From contig NZ_MIKB01000013.1 of assembly GCF_001730365.1 (NCBI RefSeq), forward strand, positions 310,001 through 374,000: a stretch of 64,000 nt of DNA, in the 5' to 3' direction. Shown here piece after piece: positions 8,686 through 16,805 of the stretch. The notes under the pieces were generated by a model, which saw nothing but the letters and a program-made list of their open reading frames with translations, did no database searches and was not told the DNA's origin. Made by a program: the position numbers and the translations under genes. This stretch comes from Enterococcus quebecensis (lineage in GTDB: Bacteria; Bacillota; Bacilli; Lactobacillales; Enterococcaceae). How positions within the stretch are numbered: the first letter of the stretch is position 1; each line of letters opens with the position of its first letter.

Positions 8686-8792
8686 AAAAAAGGCACTTCA
8701 CCATTTGGCGGCAACCGAATGATGAAGCCTTGTATAGAAATCCGTAACATCTCTACACAAGTTGCCAATTTGCTAGCACCGAAGCACTAGCT
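8686..8792 (-). ncRNA. Candidate structured small RNA, copy 2
   Basis: Paralog of the element at 8379-8490 with the same three-hairpin plan but different stem sequences. The 5' hairpin is GCTAGTGC-TTCG-GTGCTAGC. The central 12-bp hairpin is CTTGTGTAGAGA with TTTCTATACAAG. The 3' terminator hairpin is GGCTTCATCATT with AATGGTGAAGTGCC and then TTTTTT. Loop and linker sequences (GTTA-CGG, TTGGCAACTTG, GGTTGCCGCC) are kept while stems covary, which is the mark of a selected RNA structure. The TTAGGTACAATAAAGAAG start region is identical to copy 1. It is not recognised as a named RNA family. Confidence 0.7.
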
Positions 8793-9127
8793 TCTTTATT
8801 GTACCTAATTTTCGTTTGGAATTCTAGTTTGTTTTAGAATTTCTTAGGGATATTGATTTGGTTTGATGGGGAATCTTTTGGTTTTGGTTTGGTTGATTGA
8901 TAACGGTATTGGTAGTTTAGATCGAGAAAAAATCGGATTTTTCTCGCTGATTACTTTAGTATCGTTTTTTGTTTTGTCTAAAAGGAGGCCGTGCAAACTT
9001 GATCAATCGGCTGCACGGCGGAGAAAATGGTTGCTTAAGTCAATTTGAAGTATAAATAAATGAATAGCAGGCGGGAAAAAGTCGAATTGGTGCTCTTTCT
9101 CGACCTCTTAAAAGGGAGATCAGGAGA

Positions 9128-9436
9128 ATGGAAAAACAAGCGCAGAATTTAAAGGCGGTTACTTATCAGGATATTATCGAATTAAGAGATTTAATGGAAA
9201 AGATAGCTTCATGGCAGGAACCTTTGGCGATTTTAGATCATTTTTTTGCTTTTCGGACTGGGCCGATTAATAAGAAACGAATTGTTAAAGAGTATTATGC
9301 ACGGGCGCAGATGTTTCATGCTTTTTATGAAGATTATAATCGGTTGATTGAGATTGGGGATGAATTGGTGTTGGAGATGGTTAGGGCTGAGAAGGTTGAG
9401 ACTGGGTTTGAGGTTAAAAAGATGGATTTGGGTTAG
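9128..9436 (+). CDS. Hypothetical protein, 102 aa
   Basis: Not recognised. Soluble, mainly helical, with a mixed charge pattern (DIIELRDLMEKIASWQEPLAILDHFFAFRTGPINKKRIVKEYYARAQMF). A GGGAGATCAGGAGA ribosome site precedes the ATG. It is the only plus-strand gene in the island and lies between the small RNAs and the convergent vsr gene. Two hairpins sit upstream: CGAGAAAAA/TTTTTCTCG at about 8922-8945 and GCCGTGCA/TGCACGGC at about 8989-9020. They may be part of a leader. Confidence 0.55.
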   Translation: MEKQAQNLKAVTYQDIIELRDLMEKIASWQEPLAILDHFFAFRTGPINKKRIVKEYYARAQMFHAFYEDYNRLIEIGDELVLEMVRAEKVETGFEVKKMDLG

Positions 9437-9453
9437 ATTGCGTATGTTTTAAA

Positions 9454-9478
9454 AGAGGATGGAGATGATCCATCCTCT
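9454..9478. terminator. Shared terminator between hypothetical gene and vsr
   Basis: AGAGGATGG (9454-9462) pairs perfectly with CCATCCTCT (9470-9478). On the minus strand TTTT follows, so it ends the restriction-modification operon; it also lies directly after the convergent plus-strand gene. Confidence 0.75.
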
Positions 9479-9502
9479 AATGAACAATATTATTATGTAA
9501 AT

Positions 9503-10438
9503 TTATTTATCGATATTACCTATATCCTTAAACTCATAAGGTACTACTTTAAAAGTTCCGTCTGTATTCTCTGAGACTATCATACCTAATCCAAGAATTT
9601 GATTTACACCTTTCTTTTTCCAGTGTAGAATTCCAATGGGAATTTCATGATACAAATTAAATCTAGCTGCTTCAATATCACTTTTCTTTCTATTATCTTT
9701 TTCGCTATTAGGCGGCCTCATATCAATAGAATCAAATATTCCTTTTTCTTCATCCAACCAATTGATTTGAGGACCATAATTTTCATCTTTTTCAGTAGCT
9801 TGATAAGATAGCATATAATCTCTTCCTTTAGGTTTATAAAATCCTCTTATCAAGTCATGCATGATATGGTTAGCATCGACATACTTATCTGGTAAAACTC
9901 TTTTTTCATCAATACCTTTAATTTGCTTTTTACCATAAATTACTTGCCCCTGTAAAGCTTGAAATTTTAATAAAATCTGCCTATGTGTCTCTTCATCCAT
10001 AAAAAAATCAACTCCTGACTTATTTATTTCTAACTGCCAAATTATTCTTTCTAAATTTGCTTGAGCATCGCTTTTCTTTAGTTCACATTCCCATATAATT
10101 AATACATTCCAGCCTAAATCTTCTAATTCTTTATAAACTTTAGCATCTCTTTCAACATTGCGATTTAGTTTTTTTATCCAATATTGTTGATTAGATTTAG
10201 GAAATCTAAATCTGGGACATCCCTGATGACAATGCCAAAAACAACCATTAACAAAAATTACTGTATTGTATTTATTTAGAACTATATCAGGTTTACCAGG
10301 AAGATTTTTTACATTTTTTCTATATCCAATTTTATTGAAACGAAGAAACTTTCTAACTATTTCTTCTGGTTTGCTATTTGTACTTCTTATTTTTGACATG
10401 TTCCAACTACGTTTTTCTTTTGATAGATGATCAGTCAT
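9503..10438 (-). CDS. Vsr mismatch endonuclease with C-terminal DNA-reading-like extension
   Basis: Residues 1-140 are a complete very-short-patch repair endonuclease. Visible are RSWNMSKIRSTNSKPEE, GKPDIV with the catalytic Asp, VFVNGCFWHCH with the zinc ligands, and a WECELK end. Vsr nicks at T:G mismatches caused by deamination of 5-methylcytosine, so it fits the m5C methyltransferase two genes upstream. Stand-alone Vsr is about 140-155 aa. Here a further 170 residues follow, including FYKPKGRDYMLSYQ, WLDEEKGIFDSIDMRPP, KKSDIEAARFN and QILGLGMIV. This extension resembles the base-reading domains seen in some HNH endonucleases, but that is my inference. It is last in a three-gene operon. 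Confidence 0.85.
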   Translation of the reverse strand: MTDHLSKEKRSWNMSKIRSTNSKPEEIVRKFLRFNKIGYRKNVKNLPGKPDIVLNKYNTVIFVNGCFWHCHQGCPRFRFPKSNQQYWIKKLNRNVERDAKVYKELEDLGWNVLIIWECELKKSDAQANLERIIWQLEINKSGVDFFMDEETHRQILLKFQALQGQVIYGKKQIKGIDEKRVLPDKYVDANHIMHDLIRGFYKPKGRDYMLSYQATEKDENYGPQINWLDEEKGIFDSIDMRPPNSEKDNRKKSDIEAARFNLYHEIPIGILHWKKKGVNQILGLGMIVSENTDGTFKVVPYEFKDIGNIDK

Positions 10439-10497
10439 TTTTGAATTCCACCTTTTACACTAAACGGTCAGCTCATCTGAATAAACTAAATAATAAC

Positions 10498-11790
10498 TTA
10501 AAGTAAATCATCCAGAAGATTTCTTATCTTTGGCCTCTGGAAATTATTTTGATTATAAGCTCTCTCTATTTTTTCTTGAACATCAATTTTCCACTTTTCA
10601 AAAGCATTTGTCTCCGCTAATTCAATCTTAAAATTTTGATTATCAATTTTAACTATTTTTAAAGAGTCAACACCTAACTCGATTAATCTACTCATAGTTA
10701 AAAGCTGTCTGGCCTGTAAGTCAAATACATCATGTAATATCCACTTCCCTAAAATGCTCTGTGGATTAGTTTGCAAGCTTTTCCCATTATCTTGCGTAAT
10801 GATGGCATTAATTATTTTCCCATCTGGCAAATGTAAACTAAAATAATCCGAAGCATTTCTTTCTCTTTTATCAAGTGCATTAAACCCAAAAAAATTTGGA
10901 AATACATGATGTATCCATGCAGGAATCGGAACATAAGCTTCAAAATCAGGCCTGTTAGTATTAGATCCCTTGTTTTTAGGTGCTGCATTCCATGCATTAA
11001 ATCCTGATTTTTCATTTACTTTCCAATCATTATCAGAATAAATCGGTAAATAAATAGTTTCCTCAACCTTTGGCTGTTCTGATAACGTAGGTAATTGTAT
11101 CATTTTTATTAATTCAAAAGGATCGTCAAATTGAAGAATAGGTACTTTAGTTATGATTTGAGGCTTCGAGGCATCAAACTCCTCAAGTAATACACTTTTA
11201 CTTACATAAAACTTGTAATTCCTTATACCATCAGTAAATATGAAAGTTTTTCCATCTGATTTTATCAGTTCCAAAGAATCTAACTGTACTAAATCATAAT
11301 TACTTTCAACTATATTCATTTCGTTATCGTTTCTTGTAATGTAATGGTAGATGTCTTTTTTTGTATTATACAGTCTTTTATCCAATAAAATTCTGTCATT
11401 TCTCAACTGAGATACTTTTTGAATAACATCTTCCGGAGAAGCTTGATCAATCAATGGACGAATTTCAATTGGTGCTAGTTTATTAAATTCAGCTACTTTT
11501 TGATATGTCTTATCTCCAGTATGGATCCACGTTTTTAGTCCAACTCCTACATTTTCACCATTAAATTTAGCTAAAGCATCAAATGCAGAATCTTTTCGCG
11601 TTAGATCTTCTACACTAAAAACTCGCGCATAAAGTTGCTCATGGTTTCTATAATACAAATACGGTTTTTTTGCATTCGCTCCCTCTTGATTGTCCTTAAA
11701 TAGCCCAGACAATGCCCCAAAAATTTTAAGAAATTCAATATATTCTTCTTGTTCCTCTCGAGAAAACTTGTTCCAGACAATCCCAGCCAT
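10498..11790 (-). CDS. Type II restriction endonuclease with C-terminal B3-like recognition domain
   Basis: Restriction enzyme of the m5C system. The C-terminal half carries a B3-like DNA-binding domain as in NgoFVII, BfiI and EcoRII. Diagnostic are FNALDKRERNASDYFSLHLPDGK, ITQDNGKSLQTNPQSILGKWIL and the following helix. The N-terminal half has no phospholipase-D motif. Instead D75..GVGLK90 (numbered from the GTG at 11802) could be a PD-(D/E)XK-like core, an inference. I start at the ATG at 11790 because an AAAGGTGG box lies about 8 bases upstream. The cleavage site cannot be read from sequence. It lies between the methyltransferase and vsr. Confidence 0.75.
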   Translation of the reverse strand: MAGIVWNKFSREEQEEYIEFLKIFGALSGLFKDNQEGANAKKPYLYYRNHEQLYARVFSVEDLTRKDSAFDALAKFNGENVGVGLKTWIHTGDKTYQKVAEFNKLAPIEIRPLIDQASPEDVIQKVSQLRNDRILLDKRLYNTKKDIYHYITRNDNEMNIVESNYDLVQLDSLELIKSDGKTFIFTDGIRNYKFYVSKSVLLEEFDASKPQIITKVPILQFDDPFELIKMIQLPTLSEQPKVEETIYLPIYSDNDWKVNEKSGFNAWNAAPKNKGSNTNRPDFEAYVPIPAWIHHVFPNFFGFNALDKRERNASDYFSLHLPDGKIINAIITQDNGKSLQTNPQSILGKWILHDVFDLQARQLLTMSRLIELGVDSLKIVKIDNQNFKIELAETNAFEKWKIDVQEKIERAYNQNNFQRPKIRNLLDDLL

Positions 11791-11865
11791 ATAATCTTCC
11801 ACCTTTTAGTTTTCAAACTTTGATTAATATATTTAATACAATTAATCATATCATTTTAATATGTA

Positions 11866-11894
11866 AAAAAAAAGAGGCACAATCTGCACCTCTT
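11866..11894 (-). terminator. Terminator after the m5C methyltransferase gene
   Basis: AAGAGGTGCA and TGTGCCTCTT pair across a short loop on the minus strand and are followed by a run of nine T. It lies 10 bp after the methyltransferase stop, so the endonuclease and vsr genes may depend on readthrough or on their own promoter. Confidence 0.75.
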
Positions 11895-11904
11895 AATATA
11901 ATTC

Positions 11905-13092
11905 TCAAAAATTTGCATTAATCGAATAAAATTCATGTTGTCCATTACGCTTTACTAATCTAGTATACTCTTCATCTGATAACAAAGGTAAAGTTGTCTC
12001 ATTCTCTATATACAAAAGAGCATCTTCATAGGCATCAAAATATTTTTCAACAAATGACTCTCCCCAACTTCTTTCATACATTTTTGTATAAATTAAAGCA
12101 AACTTACCACTTTTTTTAGCGGCTGAGCTTTCTTTACCTCTTAGAGCTTTTTCAATATTGTTTGCAATTCTCTCTATAACACTAACTACTACACTATTTC
12201 CAGCTTGTTTGTATAATTGTCCATCAGCAATTTTAGGAAGATTGTAGTGCGTAGGATAACCTTGTACATTGAATGTTTCACGTGGGGTCAATTTTCTAAT
12301 CCCTGTATCAGATAAAATTAATGGTACATTATGACCACCCATCCCCATATTTGCAGTTAACGTTGGAACAACACCGTTCTTATTCTCACGCACATATTGT
12401 CGTCTCCATTGATAGACTGTATCTTGACTAACTATATCCTTTTCTAGTTCATCATAAAAAGTAGGATTTTTTTCTTTTGTATAATAGTATTTTTCGTCTA
12501 CTTTTTTCTTAAAATCGATATATTTTGTCAAAGGATTTGTCAACTCAATTTTTTCAGGAAATTCAAACAAATCATACGATTCTTTAGAAAGAAAACCAAC
12601 TATATAAATACGTTCTCTATTTTGGGGAATATTTCCATAATCTTTTGCATTCAAAACTTTCCATTTAACATAGTAACCATTTTGTTCAAGACCTTCACGA
12701 ATGACTTTGAATGTATTTCCATGATCATGAGTAACCATATTTTTTACATTTTCTAAAAAAACCACTTTTGGTTTTTTTTGAACAATTATTCTCAGTGTTT
12801 CGAAGAATAAACTTCCACGATCGTCTTCAAAACCCTTTCTATAACCGGCAACACTAAAAGGCTGACAAGGAAAACCTGCAAGAAGAACATCTGCATCCGG
12901 TATATTTTTTGCATCAATATCTCTAATGTCCTTTAACTCCACTTTTAAATCAAAATTGCTTTCATAAGTTGACTTAGCATTTTTGTCAAACTCATTTGCA
13001 TAAACCACGTCAAACTTTCCTGATTTTTCAAAACCAAGATCAATTCCTCCAACTCCCGCGAAGAAACTTATGACTTTTCTAGTTTTGCTCAT
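11905..13092 (-). CDS. DNA (cytosine-5) methyltransferase
   Basis: Protects host DNA in the restriction-modification operon. All m5C motifs are visible: motif I FFAGVGGIDLGFE, motif IV GFPCQPFS with the catalytic Cys, motif VI ENVKN, motif VIII QNRERIYIVGF, motif IX (KLTPRETFNVQGYP) and motif X QAGNSVVVSVIERIA. The target recognition region lies at about 200-275. About 60 residues continue after motif X (SGKFALIYTKMYERSWGESFVEKYF), a tail not needed for catalysis. I use the ATG at 13092 since GGGGA is 7 bases upstream; the ATG at 13098 is too close to it. The target sequence is unknown. Confidence 0.95.
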   Translation of the reverse strand: MSKTRKVISFFAGVGGIDLGFEKSGKFDVVYANEFDKNAKSTYESNFDLKVELKDIRDIDAKNIPDADVLLAGFPCQPFSVAGYRKGFEDDRGSLFFETLRIIVQKKPKVVFLENVKNMVTHDHGNTFKVIREGLEQNGYYVKWKVLNAKDYGNIPQNRERIYIVGFLSKESYDLFEFPEKIELTNPLTKYIDFKKKVDEKYYYTKEKNPTFYDELEKDIVSQDTVYQWRRQYVRENKNGVVPTLTANMGMGGHNVPLILSDTGIRKLTPRETFNVQGYPTHYNLPKIADGQLYKQAGNSVVVSVIERIANNIEKALRGKESSAAKKSGKFALIYTKMYERSWGESFVEKYFDAYEDALLYIENETTLPLLSDEEYTRLVKRNGQHEFYSINANF

Positions 13093-13223
13093 AATCATTC
13101 CCCTTTACTAAAATTACTAAGCAATTATAACATACCTTTAAATAAATGTGGGAAATAAACCAAACGTATTTTCGTATTAAATGTACTTAAGCTCGTATTC
13201 ATAATTTTATCTAATACCCAAAT

Positions 13224-13529
13224 CTAACTCTTAAGATTTAAATTAGGTAACCCTTTCATTACAGACTCACTCAAATCTTCAACAGATTTTACATAAAGCT
13301 CTTCAAATCGTTGTTCGTCTTCATCACGATACCCTTCAAATAAAACTTTATCAATATTCTCTTCATTAAAATATAAAACTTGTTCAGGGTTCATGCCGAT
13401 AGGATAAACACAGCCTGCAAAATCATATAAACATGATATTCCTTCTTTTTCTATGATAGGTCCTCTATTGATTATCATTACTCTAGCTCGTCCATCTTTT
13501 AAATATACAATTGTTCCTAATGATTGCAA
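13224..13529 (-). CDS. DUF4176 protein, T7SS-associated, N-terminus possibly lost
   Basis: DUF4176 proteins are small and commonly found in LXG/type VII secretion loci. The typical core is visible: SLGTIVYLKDGRARVMIINRG, YDFAGCVYPIGM and FNEENIDKVLFEGYRDEDEQRF. The only start in reach is a TTG at 13529 with a poor ribosome site. The same frame stays open upstream (reading NHQELRERIL) to a TAA without an ATG, and those residues look like the family's normal N-terminus. The native start may therefore have been lost. Function unknown; the context ties it to the decayed LXG modules on the same strand. Confidence 0.65.
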   Translation of the reverse strand: MQSLGTIVYLKDGRARVMIINRGPIIEKEGISCLYDFAGCVYPIGMNPEQVLYFNEENIDKVLFEGYRDEDEQRFEELYVKSVEDLSESVMKGLPNLNLKS

Positions 13530-13568
13530 TATTCTTTCTCTCAGTTCTTGATGATTTCGTTAACTGCT

Positions 13569-13788
13569 TTACTTATTACTTAAATTCATTATTTTAACAT
13601 CATATTTTATAGGCATTTGCATCGTTTGATTGGCAAATATAAGAAACGTATAAACCATCAGAAATATCCCTAACGCTATTAGATTCCCACCAATTATAAA
13701 CATCTTAAACAGTTCTAATTGTAGTGTTGACAATGATCAAAAGATAGATAATTGGAACAATTATACCCAACGTTAAAATATTACTCAT
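13569..13788 (-). pseudogene. Frameshifted small membrane protein gene
   Basis: Two overlapping frames together make one plausible two-helix membrane protein. From ATG at 13788 the first frame gives a hydrophobic helix (ILTLGIIVPIIYLLIIVNTT) and stops at 13705. A second frame, with ATG at 13703, reads MFIIGGNLIALGIFLMVYTF and ends at 13569. The segment ELFK just before that second ATG is read in the +1 frame. A one-base indel near 13710 would join them. It sits between DUF4176 and a membrane-anchored coiled-coil gene, a typical place for small T7SS-associated membrane proteins. Confidence 0.55.
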
Positions 13789-13801
13789 AAAATAAAGAAT
13801 A

Positions 13802-13847
13802 CAAAAATAGACGATTTAGAAAATTTCCATTCTCCAAATCGTCTATT
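13802..13847 (-). terminator. Terminator after the membrane-anchored coiled-coil gene
   Basis: AATAGACGATTT and AAATCGTCTATT form a 12-bp perfect stem, followed on the minus strand by TTTTGT. It lies 13 bp after the stop codon of the gene at 13860-15131. Confidence 0.85.
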
Positions 13848-13859
13848 AAAGGTATCAAC

Positions 13860-15131
13860 TTATTTTTGAAGCTCAATCAAACTCTTCACATCTTTTGGAT
13901 TACCCACATCCACACTTACAACTTTAACATTGTCTAAAATATCTTGTGTCATCTTACGCACAAATTCAGGATTTTTCGCATTTTCCGCTCCAATTTGCCA
14001 GTGACTTGGTACTGGATAAACATTGATAGTTCCATTATGATTGCTTGTATAAACTATTTGCCCCTCTGCACTGATCGCTCCATAAAGTACAGTTACTTCT
14101 GCCGGATACGTTGCACCTCCAACATCGTAAGGATTAATTGGGCTACCAGCTGACTCTTTTCTGACACGTAATTCAGTCGGTTTCACCCCGATCATCGTCA
14201 ACCAAACTCTGGCATATTCAATCTGATCATCAGAATACCCTGCTAATAATTTATCTTGTTCAGAAGATTGCTGTGTTGCTTGTGCTTTCGCTTTTTCTAC
14301 TGCTTTTGCTACTTCTTGCTCCGCTGCTTCTTTTTGACGTGTTAAAGCATCTAATTGATTACTTGCATCAATCACTGCTTTTAACAGTACTAATTTAGCA
14401 TTGAATGTCGTTTTTAAATCGTTGTTTTTCACTTTTTCTATTTCTTTACTTAGTGTATCATAATCACTTTGTTTAACCGATGTTTTAGGAACATTGCCTT
14501 CAAATACATCATTCAGTAATTTGTTAATCTGATCAATCTGTTCAACTTGGCTATTTGCGTTCTTTATAATCGAGTTAATCGCTTCTTTCCACTTTCCCTT
14601 AAATTGTTCATTCTTCTCGACCAGTTCTGTTACTTTTGAAATTCTATCTTTCGTTAGGTTTGCTGAAATTGGTAGTTGATCCTTTACTTCATTTCCTTGG
14701 ATCGCTTTTTCTCCTGTTATGAAAAAACGATTCACGTCTGTTTGAATAGCCAATTTTTCATTAACAAGAATCAGTTTTTCTTGAAGTTGTTGAACATTTT
14801 TTTCAGCTGCTTTTATCTTTGCTTCTGAAGTTTGTACTTCTTTGATTTTGACTATCTTTTCTTGTTTCTTTTGAAGCTCTTTTTTGTACTCTTGGATGGT
14901 TTCCAATTTGATCTCTTTACTTAAAAAATCTTCTTCCTTGTCACTTAAGGATGCAACTTTTTTATACGTCACACCATCTTTGGCTGTATCTTTTTCGATT
15001 TTAGCTAATTCGGTTTGTGCCGTTTCTATTTTCTTCTTTTCATTTGCTTGTTTCTGGAACACAATCAAACCAATAATAAGGATTGCAACTAATGCAATGC
15101 CCACAGAAATCCCCAAAACTTTTTTCTTCAT
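13860..15131 (-). CDS. Membrane-anchored coiled-coil protein of unknown function
   Basis: Not recognised. The N-terminus is a signal anchor (KKKVLGISVGIALVAILIIGLIVF). Residues 30-300 are rich in K, E and Q with coiled-coil character, including QKEAAEQEVAKAVEKAKAQATQQ. A C-terminal domain (about 305-423) contains AGYSDDQIEYARVWLTMIGVKP, VTVLYGAISAEGQIVYTS and PVPSHWQIG, and should lie outside the membrane. It has 423 aa, a normal start (ATG after GGAGCGGTTGGGA-like sequence) and its own terminator. It is co-oriented with the T7SS remnants, but a link to secretion is only positional. Confidence 0.6.
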   Translation of the reverse strand: MKKKVLGISVGIALVAILIIGLIVFQKQANEKKKIETAQTELAKIEKDTAKDGVTYKKVASLSDKEEDFLSKEIKLETIQEYKKELQKKQEKIVKIKEVQTSEAKIKAAEKNVQQLQEKLILVNEKLAIQTDVNRFFITGEKAIQGNEVKDQLPISANLTKDRISKVTELVEKNEQFKGKWKEAINSIIKNANSQVEQIDQINKLLNDVFEGNVPKTSVKQSDYDTLSKEIEKVKNNDLKTTFNAKLVLLKAVIDASNQLDALTRQKEAAEQEVAKAVEKAKAQATQQSSEQDKLLAGYSDDQIEYARVWLTMIGVKPTELRVRKESAGSPINPYDVGGATYPAEVTVLYGAISAEGQIVYTSNHNGTINVYPVPSHWQIGAENAKNPEFVRKMTQDILDNVKVVSVDVGNPKDVKSLIELQK

Positions 15132-15243
15132 TTCCCAACCGCTCCTGTCTGTTATTGAACATATTTTATTTTTCTACCCATAAATAGTTTAACACAATTA
15201 TAATTTTTTTCATTTTAAATACAATTTAATTTTTATTCTAACA

Positions 15244-15275
15244 ATAAAAAAAGAACGTCCTTTAATTGGTCGCTC
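15244..15275 (-). terminator. Terminator after hybrid ORF remnant
   Basis: GAGCGACC pairs with GGACGTTC (minus strand, one mismatch and one wobble), followed by TTTTTTTATTG. It would end transcripts from the membrane-protein modules to the right. Confidence 0.55.
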
Positions 15276-15310
15276 TTCATTTGAAAGAGTATTAGTAACT
15301 GTTCAGTTAT

Positions 15311-15565
15311 TTATTGTTTAACAGCCTTAATCCGCAATCGCCGATAATCTGCTTCCCAGTGATCATCCTTAAATAAAGTATCACCTAAACAACTAATAAA
15401 TAAAATTAGAGCAATTAAAGTAAAAGGACTCAAAGAAGATTTAAAAAGTACACGTCCAAATACATAGTATATAACTACTCTTAAAATCCTGAATATCTCA
15501 CTTTTTTTAGTTTTTTCCTCAGAACTCTTATTTTTAAGATACGGCCACCTGTACCACTTCCAAGC
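15311..15565 (-). pseudogene. Start-less hybrid reading frame: membrane protein fused to methyltransferase tail
   Basis: An 84-codon open frame without ATG or GTG near its beginning. Its first part reads WKWYRWPYLKNKSSEE, then a hydrophobic stretch (SPFTLIALILFISCLG). The last 17 codons (DDHWEADYRRLRIKAVK plus Q) match the end of the SAM methyltransferase encoded at 18243-18995 and are in the same reading frame. It looks like the truncated end of a small membrane-protein gene that was joined to a duplicated methyltransferase 3' end. Confidence 0.6.
15318..15370. repeat. 53-bp direct repeat, copy A (methyltransferase 3' end)
   Basis: Matches 18250-18302 at 52 of 53 bases (A versus G at one position). 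The pair brackets a 2.9-kb segment with two decayed LXG C-termini and two membrane-protein genes. This is what insertion or recombination at the 3' end of the methyltransferase gene would leave behind. Confidence 0.9.
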
Positions 15566-15587
15566 CTAACAGAGGTTATCTTAATTA

Positions 15588-16415
15588 TTATTCTCCGTAC
15601 CATTCTTCTTTATAGTAGCCATACATTTCTCTAAATTCTTCTGAGTATTTTATCACTAGTTTATTTTGAATTCTTAAATCAGCTTTGAAGCTGATATAAG
15701 TAGGTAGCAAAGAAATAATTATCATAAAAAATGCCCCCGCAATTACAATTAACGTCATACTTACCCCTAAACCATTTATTGAATCATTGATACTGTCTTT
15801 ATCTATCCAACTTTTATTTATTCTGTATAAATGAACAATTACTAACCCTAGAATCATTATTATTCCAGCCATTTTTACCAAGAGAGAAAGAATCTTATTG
15901 GTTTTATACTCTTTTCCAAACGTTAAATTAATATATTCTATTAACATATTCTTTTCCACTATGTAACATAGGTATAAACAAGTAGGCACATAGATAATTA
16001 TAGTAACCAAATGAATAATATAATTAGAATCTACAGTTCCTATGGAACCACAAATATAAGATAAAAATAAAATTTTCAAACTAGAATATATAAACTCTTT
16101 ATAACCATAGTTTTTAAGAAAGTGTCTACTTTTAAAATATGAAAATAGTGATATTAAAATTAAACTTGTGGCTGTTGTTATTGCTATAGTTCTAGAAAAC
16201 ACTGTTGTTACTAAATTATCTTTAGCACTTGTGTAGGACAGTATCATCATAATAGGCATAAACAAACTTATTGCTAAAAAACCTATCTTTTTTATTCTAA
16301 TTGGAAATTTTGCATTAGAATCGCCTTTAATTAAATAGTCAATTTTATTTCGATCTATTTTCACATACGCCTCTTCAAAACTAATGTTGCTAACATAGTC
16401 CTCTATTTTTTTCAT
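15588..16415 (-). CDS. Polytopic membrane protein, probable LXG-toxin immunity protein (module 1)
   Basis: About 275 aa with six or so transmembrane helices after a short soluble N-terminus (MKKIEDYVSNISFEEAYVKIDR). The C-terminus ends in EEFREMYGYYKEEWYGE, a near match to the end of the protein at 16806-17570, so the two are paralogs. Each follows directly on a decayed LXG C-terminus, which is where immunity genes sit in polymorphic toxin loci. DUF443-type immunity proteins are similarly polytopic, but membership is not claimed. I start at 16415, where GGCGG precedes the ATG; 16445 is an in-frame alternative overlapping the remnant upstream. Confidence 0.55.
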   Translation of the reverse strand: MKKIEDYVSNISFEEAYVKIDRNKIDYLIKGDSNAKFPIRIKKIGFLAISLFMPIMMILSYTSAKDNLVTTVFSRTIAITTATSLILISLFSYFKSRHFLKNYGYKEFIYSSLKILFLSYICGSIGTVDSNYIIHLVTIIIYVPTCLYLCYIVEKNMLIEYINLTFGKEYKTNKILSLLVKMAGIIMILGLVIVHLYRINKSWIDKDSINDSINGLGVSMTLIVIAGAFFMIIISLLPTYISFKADLRIQNKLVIKYSEEFREMYGYYKEEWYGE

Positions 16416-16438
16416 AAATCCGCCTACTTCATTGTATT

Positions 16439-16781
16439 TTACCATTTAGGTAATCCTATATTGACACGACCGTTTCGTTGCCCAAATCAGTCTTCCTTTA
16501 TTGTTCCGACGAAAGCGTCCAGAAAGAATCAATGTTGCGCCCCTTCTAAATAACCAATTGATACATTCACTGTAGGATACTTTTCCTAGCATTTTATACT
16601 TATTTAATTCTATTTTTGTTCCTGAAATAAGTACTACTTCTGCTGCCGATTTTGATAATACATTAATCACGTGATTGCTAGGTGCTAATACATTCCAACT
16701 ATTTAATAATATTTCTTTTTTTGTGGATCTCTTTTTAGAGTAAGTAGGGAGTTCTTTATTAATTAATATCTTTTTGACCAT
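16439..16781 (-). pseudogene. Decayed LXG-toxin C-terminus (module 1)
   Basis: The open frame at 16446-16781 (111 codons) has no ribosome site and changes frame relative to its homology. In the neighbouring frame the end reads GTIKED-stop-FGQRNGRVNIGLPKW before TAA at 16439. This matches GAIKEDWFGKQNGRVDTG..GLPRW of the second remnant at 17573, with the Trp codon turned to TGA. The part VVLISGTKIELNKYKM also resembles the other copy. A frameshift plus a nonsense change make it a remnant. Confidence 0.65.
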
Positions 16782-16805
16782 ATCTAGGGATACGATCTGA
16801 AAAAA

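Noticed and set aside
8863-9048. A 61-codon plus-strand open frame with a hydrophobic middle
   Set aside because: It starts with TTG without a proper ribosome site and is built over two hairpins (CGAGAAAAA/TTTTTCTCG and GCCGTGCA/TGCACGGC); it looks like leader sequence, not a gene.
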